Below, one piece after another: positions 62,471 through 64,000 of a stretch of DNA of 64,000 bases. Made by a program: the position numbers and the translations under genes. The DNA lies in the NCBI RefSeq assembly GCF_014204795.1, contig NZ_JACHMB010000001.1:6460501-6524500 (forward strand). The letters are read 5' to 3'. Every line of letters begins with the position of its first letter. The first letter of the stretch is position 1. Source of the stretch: Nonomuraea jabiensis. Its GTDB lineage: Bacteria; Actinomycetota; Actinomycetes; Streptosporangiales; Streptosporangiaceae. Under the pieces are notes generated by a model. The model searched no databases, was not told the DNA's origin, and worked only from the letters and a program-made list of their open reading frames with translations.

Positions 62471-62748
62471 CGCCCCGGCCCCATCATGAGAAGAGGCGCA
62501 TTCATGCCGTCGCCACAGATTCGCGGCGCGGGCGAACATCATGGCCGCGACGGCCGTTCGCGTCGTTTCCCCCAGGACATGAGAGATGGCTGTCCGTTAT
62601 GTCGCGGCGATAAACTCGGGAACCGGTCCGATGGCGTGCTGCCGGGAATTACCGGACGCATTGTTTACCATTCGGCGGCTGCCGGAAATTGGGCCGGGAA
62701 TTGCGCGGCGCGCGTTTGGCGGGGGCTTGCGGGGTAGGGCCGGGCGGG

Positions 62749-63370
62749 GTGAGCACCATCGAGCGGGTCGCGGCGAGTGCCTACCGGATACCGACCGATC
62801 AGCCGGAAGGCGACGGCACCCTGGTCTGGCGGGACACCACGCTGGTGGTCGTCACGGTGACGTCCGGCGGCACGACCGGCACGGGCTGGACCTACGCCCC
62901 CGCCGCCGCCGCGTCCCTCGTCACCGAGCTGCTTACCGAGACGATCATGGGATCCGCTGTGGGACCTGAAGGCGCGGCTGCTCGGCGTCCCGCTCGCGCA
63001 CCTGTTCGGCGCGGCGCACGAGGAGGTCCCGCTCTCCGGGGCGTGCCCCGAGCGCGACCTGCACCGCGTGGCGCTGGCCCGCCGCGTCATCGGCGAGCGG
63101 GCCGAGCTGTACGTCGACGCCAACGGCGGCTACAGCGCCAAGCAGGCCATCCGCGTGGCCGAGCGGATGCGCGAGCACGAGGTGACCTGGTTCGAGGAGC
63201 CGGTCTCCTCCGACGACCTGGCCGGGCTGCGGCTGGTCCGCGAGCACAGCGCCGCCACCGCCATCGCCGCCGGGCACCACCTGCAGGTCTCCGCCCACTG
63301 CGCGCCCAACCTGCACGGCCACGGCCTGACGCTGCGCACCGGCCCCGCGGAGACCTACCGCGTCGCCTGA
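62749..63370 (+). pseudogene. Enolase-superfamily (mandelate racemase-like) dehydratase, multiply deleted
   Basis: From GTG 62749 the product begins as a normal enolase-superfamily N-terminus (VSTIERVAASAYRIPTDQ, then TLVWRDTTLVVV). After codon ~65 the frame is lost; homology resumes in another frame from LWDLKARLLGVPLAHLFG (~62970) and runs through ALARRVIGERAELYVDANGG and VTWFEEPVSSDD to a stop at 63370. Three family segments are missing: before LWDLKARL, between LFGAAHEEVPLSG and CPERDL, and between IAAGHH and VSAHCAPNLH. Only ~205 codons remain of ~360, so it is not functional. Confidence 0.8.
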
Positions 63371-63377
63371 GAGCGCC

Positions 63378-63413
63378 GGGTCAGAACGCCACGCCGGGTC
63401 AGAACGCCACGCC
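63378..63413 (-). repeat. 18-bp tandem duplication across the rbsD stop codon
   Basis: On the minus strand GGCGTGGCGTTCTGACCC occurs twice in direct succession. The first copy is the end of rbsD (Gly-Val-Ala-Phe-stop); the second follows the stop. It resembles the 15-bp duplication at the lanA stop. Confidence 0.9.
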
Positions 63414-63788
63414 GCAGCGCAGGATGACGTTGGCGTACGGGTGCGCCTCGCCCGTACGCACCACCAGCCTGCTGGCGGCGGACAGCTGCTTGAGCCGCTC
63501 GTGCGGCACGTACGCCAGCCCCGGCAACCGCGCGCCGAGCAGCGCGTCGCAGGCCGGGTTGCCCGCCCGGACCTCCTCGGCCGCCGTGGCGCCCTCGACG
63601 ACGATCTCGGCGAGGATGCCGTCGAGCACGTCGGCGAACGACGGGATGCCCGCCACGAACGCCAGGTCCACCACCTCCGCCCCCGCCGGCAGCGGCATGC
63701 CGCTGTCGCAGATGAGCAGCTCGTCGGTGTGCCCGAGCCGCGCCAGGGCACCCGCCAGGGCCGCGTTGATGACACCGCCGCGCTTCAC
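63399..63788 (-). CDS. rbsD: D-ribose pyranase / RbsD-FucU mutarotase
   Basis: A 129-residue sugar mutarotase that interconverts ring forms of D-ribose or a related sugar. His20 (LGHTDELLI) is the conserved catalytic His, and the C-terminal HPYANVILRCGVAF is typical. It overlaps the upstream ribokinase gene by ATGA (63785-63788). No transporter is visible here; it would lie beyond the window or elsewhere. Confidence 0.92.
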   Translation of the reverse strand: MKRGGVINAALAGALARLGHTDELLICDSGMPLPAGAEVVDLAFVAGIPSFADVLDGILAEIVVEGATAAEEVRAGNPACDALLGARLPGLAYVPHERLKQLSAASRLVVRTGEAHPYANVILRCGVAF

Positions 63789-64000
63789 AGCTCCTCCACC
63801 TCCGCCATCGTCGGGTACGAATCCTGCGCCCCCGCCCTGCGCACGGCAGCGGCGCCCACGCGGGCGGCGAACGCCGCGGCCTGCGCCAGCGGCTCGCCCG
63901 CGGCCAGCCGCCAGGCCAGCGCCCCGGTGAACGCGTCGCCGGCCCCGGTGGTGTCCACCGCCGCCACGTGGGGACTGGGCACCGCCTGGACGGCGCCGTC
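63785..64000 (-). CDS. rbsK: Ribokinase-type PfkB kinase, C-terminal part (5' cut by window edge)
   Basis: The last ~71 codons of a PfkB sugar kinase. The frame is open to base 64000, so the start is outside. VDTTGAGDAFTGALA carries the anion-hole GAGD with the catalytic Asp. The following helix region and stop match the family end. Pairing with rbsD supports ribokinase, but other sugars are possible. Confidence 0.85.
   Translation of the reverse strand, partial: DGAVQAVPSPHVAAVDTTGAGDAFTGALAWRLAAGEPLAQAAAFAARVGAAAVRRAGAQDSYPTMAEVEEL

Overview
The window is high-GC actinomycete DNA with almost every codon third position G or C. The best clue to the genus is the first, truncated gene. It is the end of a family 11 xylanase fused to a carbohydrate-binding domain of a type I associate from memory with Nonomuraea xylanases. 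Three AfsR-type SARP regulators, GTG and TTG starts and many ATGA-type gene overlaps also fit Streptosporangiaceae. The genus call is an inference. No rRNA, tRNA, CRISPR array, phage or insertion sequence was seen.

Layout. 1-9 kb: xylanase tail, then SARP regulator 1, a GAF/PAS/SpoIIE phosphatase and SARP regulator 2. 9-15 kb: a tightly coupled PadR - ABC ATPase - FtsX-like permease - penicillin-acylase-type hydrolase operon. 15-21 kb: NmrA-like reductase plus acetyltransferase, a secreted protein of unknown function, and an aminotransferase / 57-residue ORF / SDR operon whose start codon overlaps that of a divergent MocR regulator. 21-25 kb: a secreted subtilase with two P-domains and a secreted YD-repeat/phospholipase A2 protein. 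25-29.6 kb: metallo-hydrolase with divergent TetR, FBP (EF-G-binding type) protein with TetR, and a small membrane protein.

29.6-48.9 kb is the most interesting part. Two adjacent minus-strand operons encode two different RiPP pathways. The downstream one (38149 to 29784) has a split class I lanthipeptide dehydratase, a 48-residue precursor ending in three consecutive Ser/Thr-x-x-Cys units, a LanC cyclase and two ABC exporters. The upstream one (45658 to 38218) has an S8 protease, a GAF protein, two radical SAM enzymes, a heme-oxygenase-like diiron enzyme, a 61-residue precursor ending Gly-Gly-Trp-Cys-Trp, and a cyclase/AAA/TPR protein. Each operon is preceded by three direct heptamers (TTCAKAG-like) at an 11-bp period, the usual layout of a SARP binding site. 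A third SARP gene stands divergent to the upstream operon. I read this as one co-regulated two-product island, possibly sharing the S8 protease for leader removal.

49.5-51.2 kb: a secreted trypsin-like protein with an altered serine motif and an unrecognised conserved protein. 51.3-62.5 kb: an SDR followed by a near-complete hopanoid locus (hpnH, hpnG, shc, polyprenyl synthase, hpnE, hpnC, hpnD). Embedded in it are a NodB deacetylase, an MGDG-synthase-like glycosyltransferase and a DMT transporter that could decorate or move a hopanoid or other lipid. 62.7-64 kb: an enolase-superfamily pseudogene with several internal deletions, then rbsD and the end of a ribokinase-type gene, cut by the window edge.
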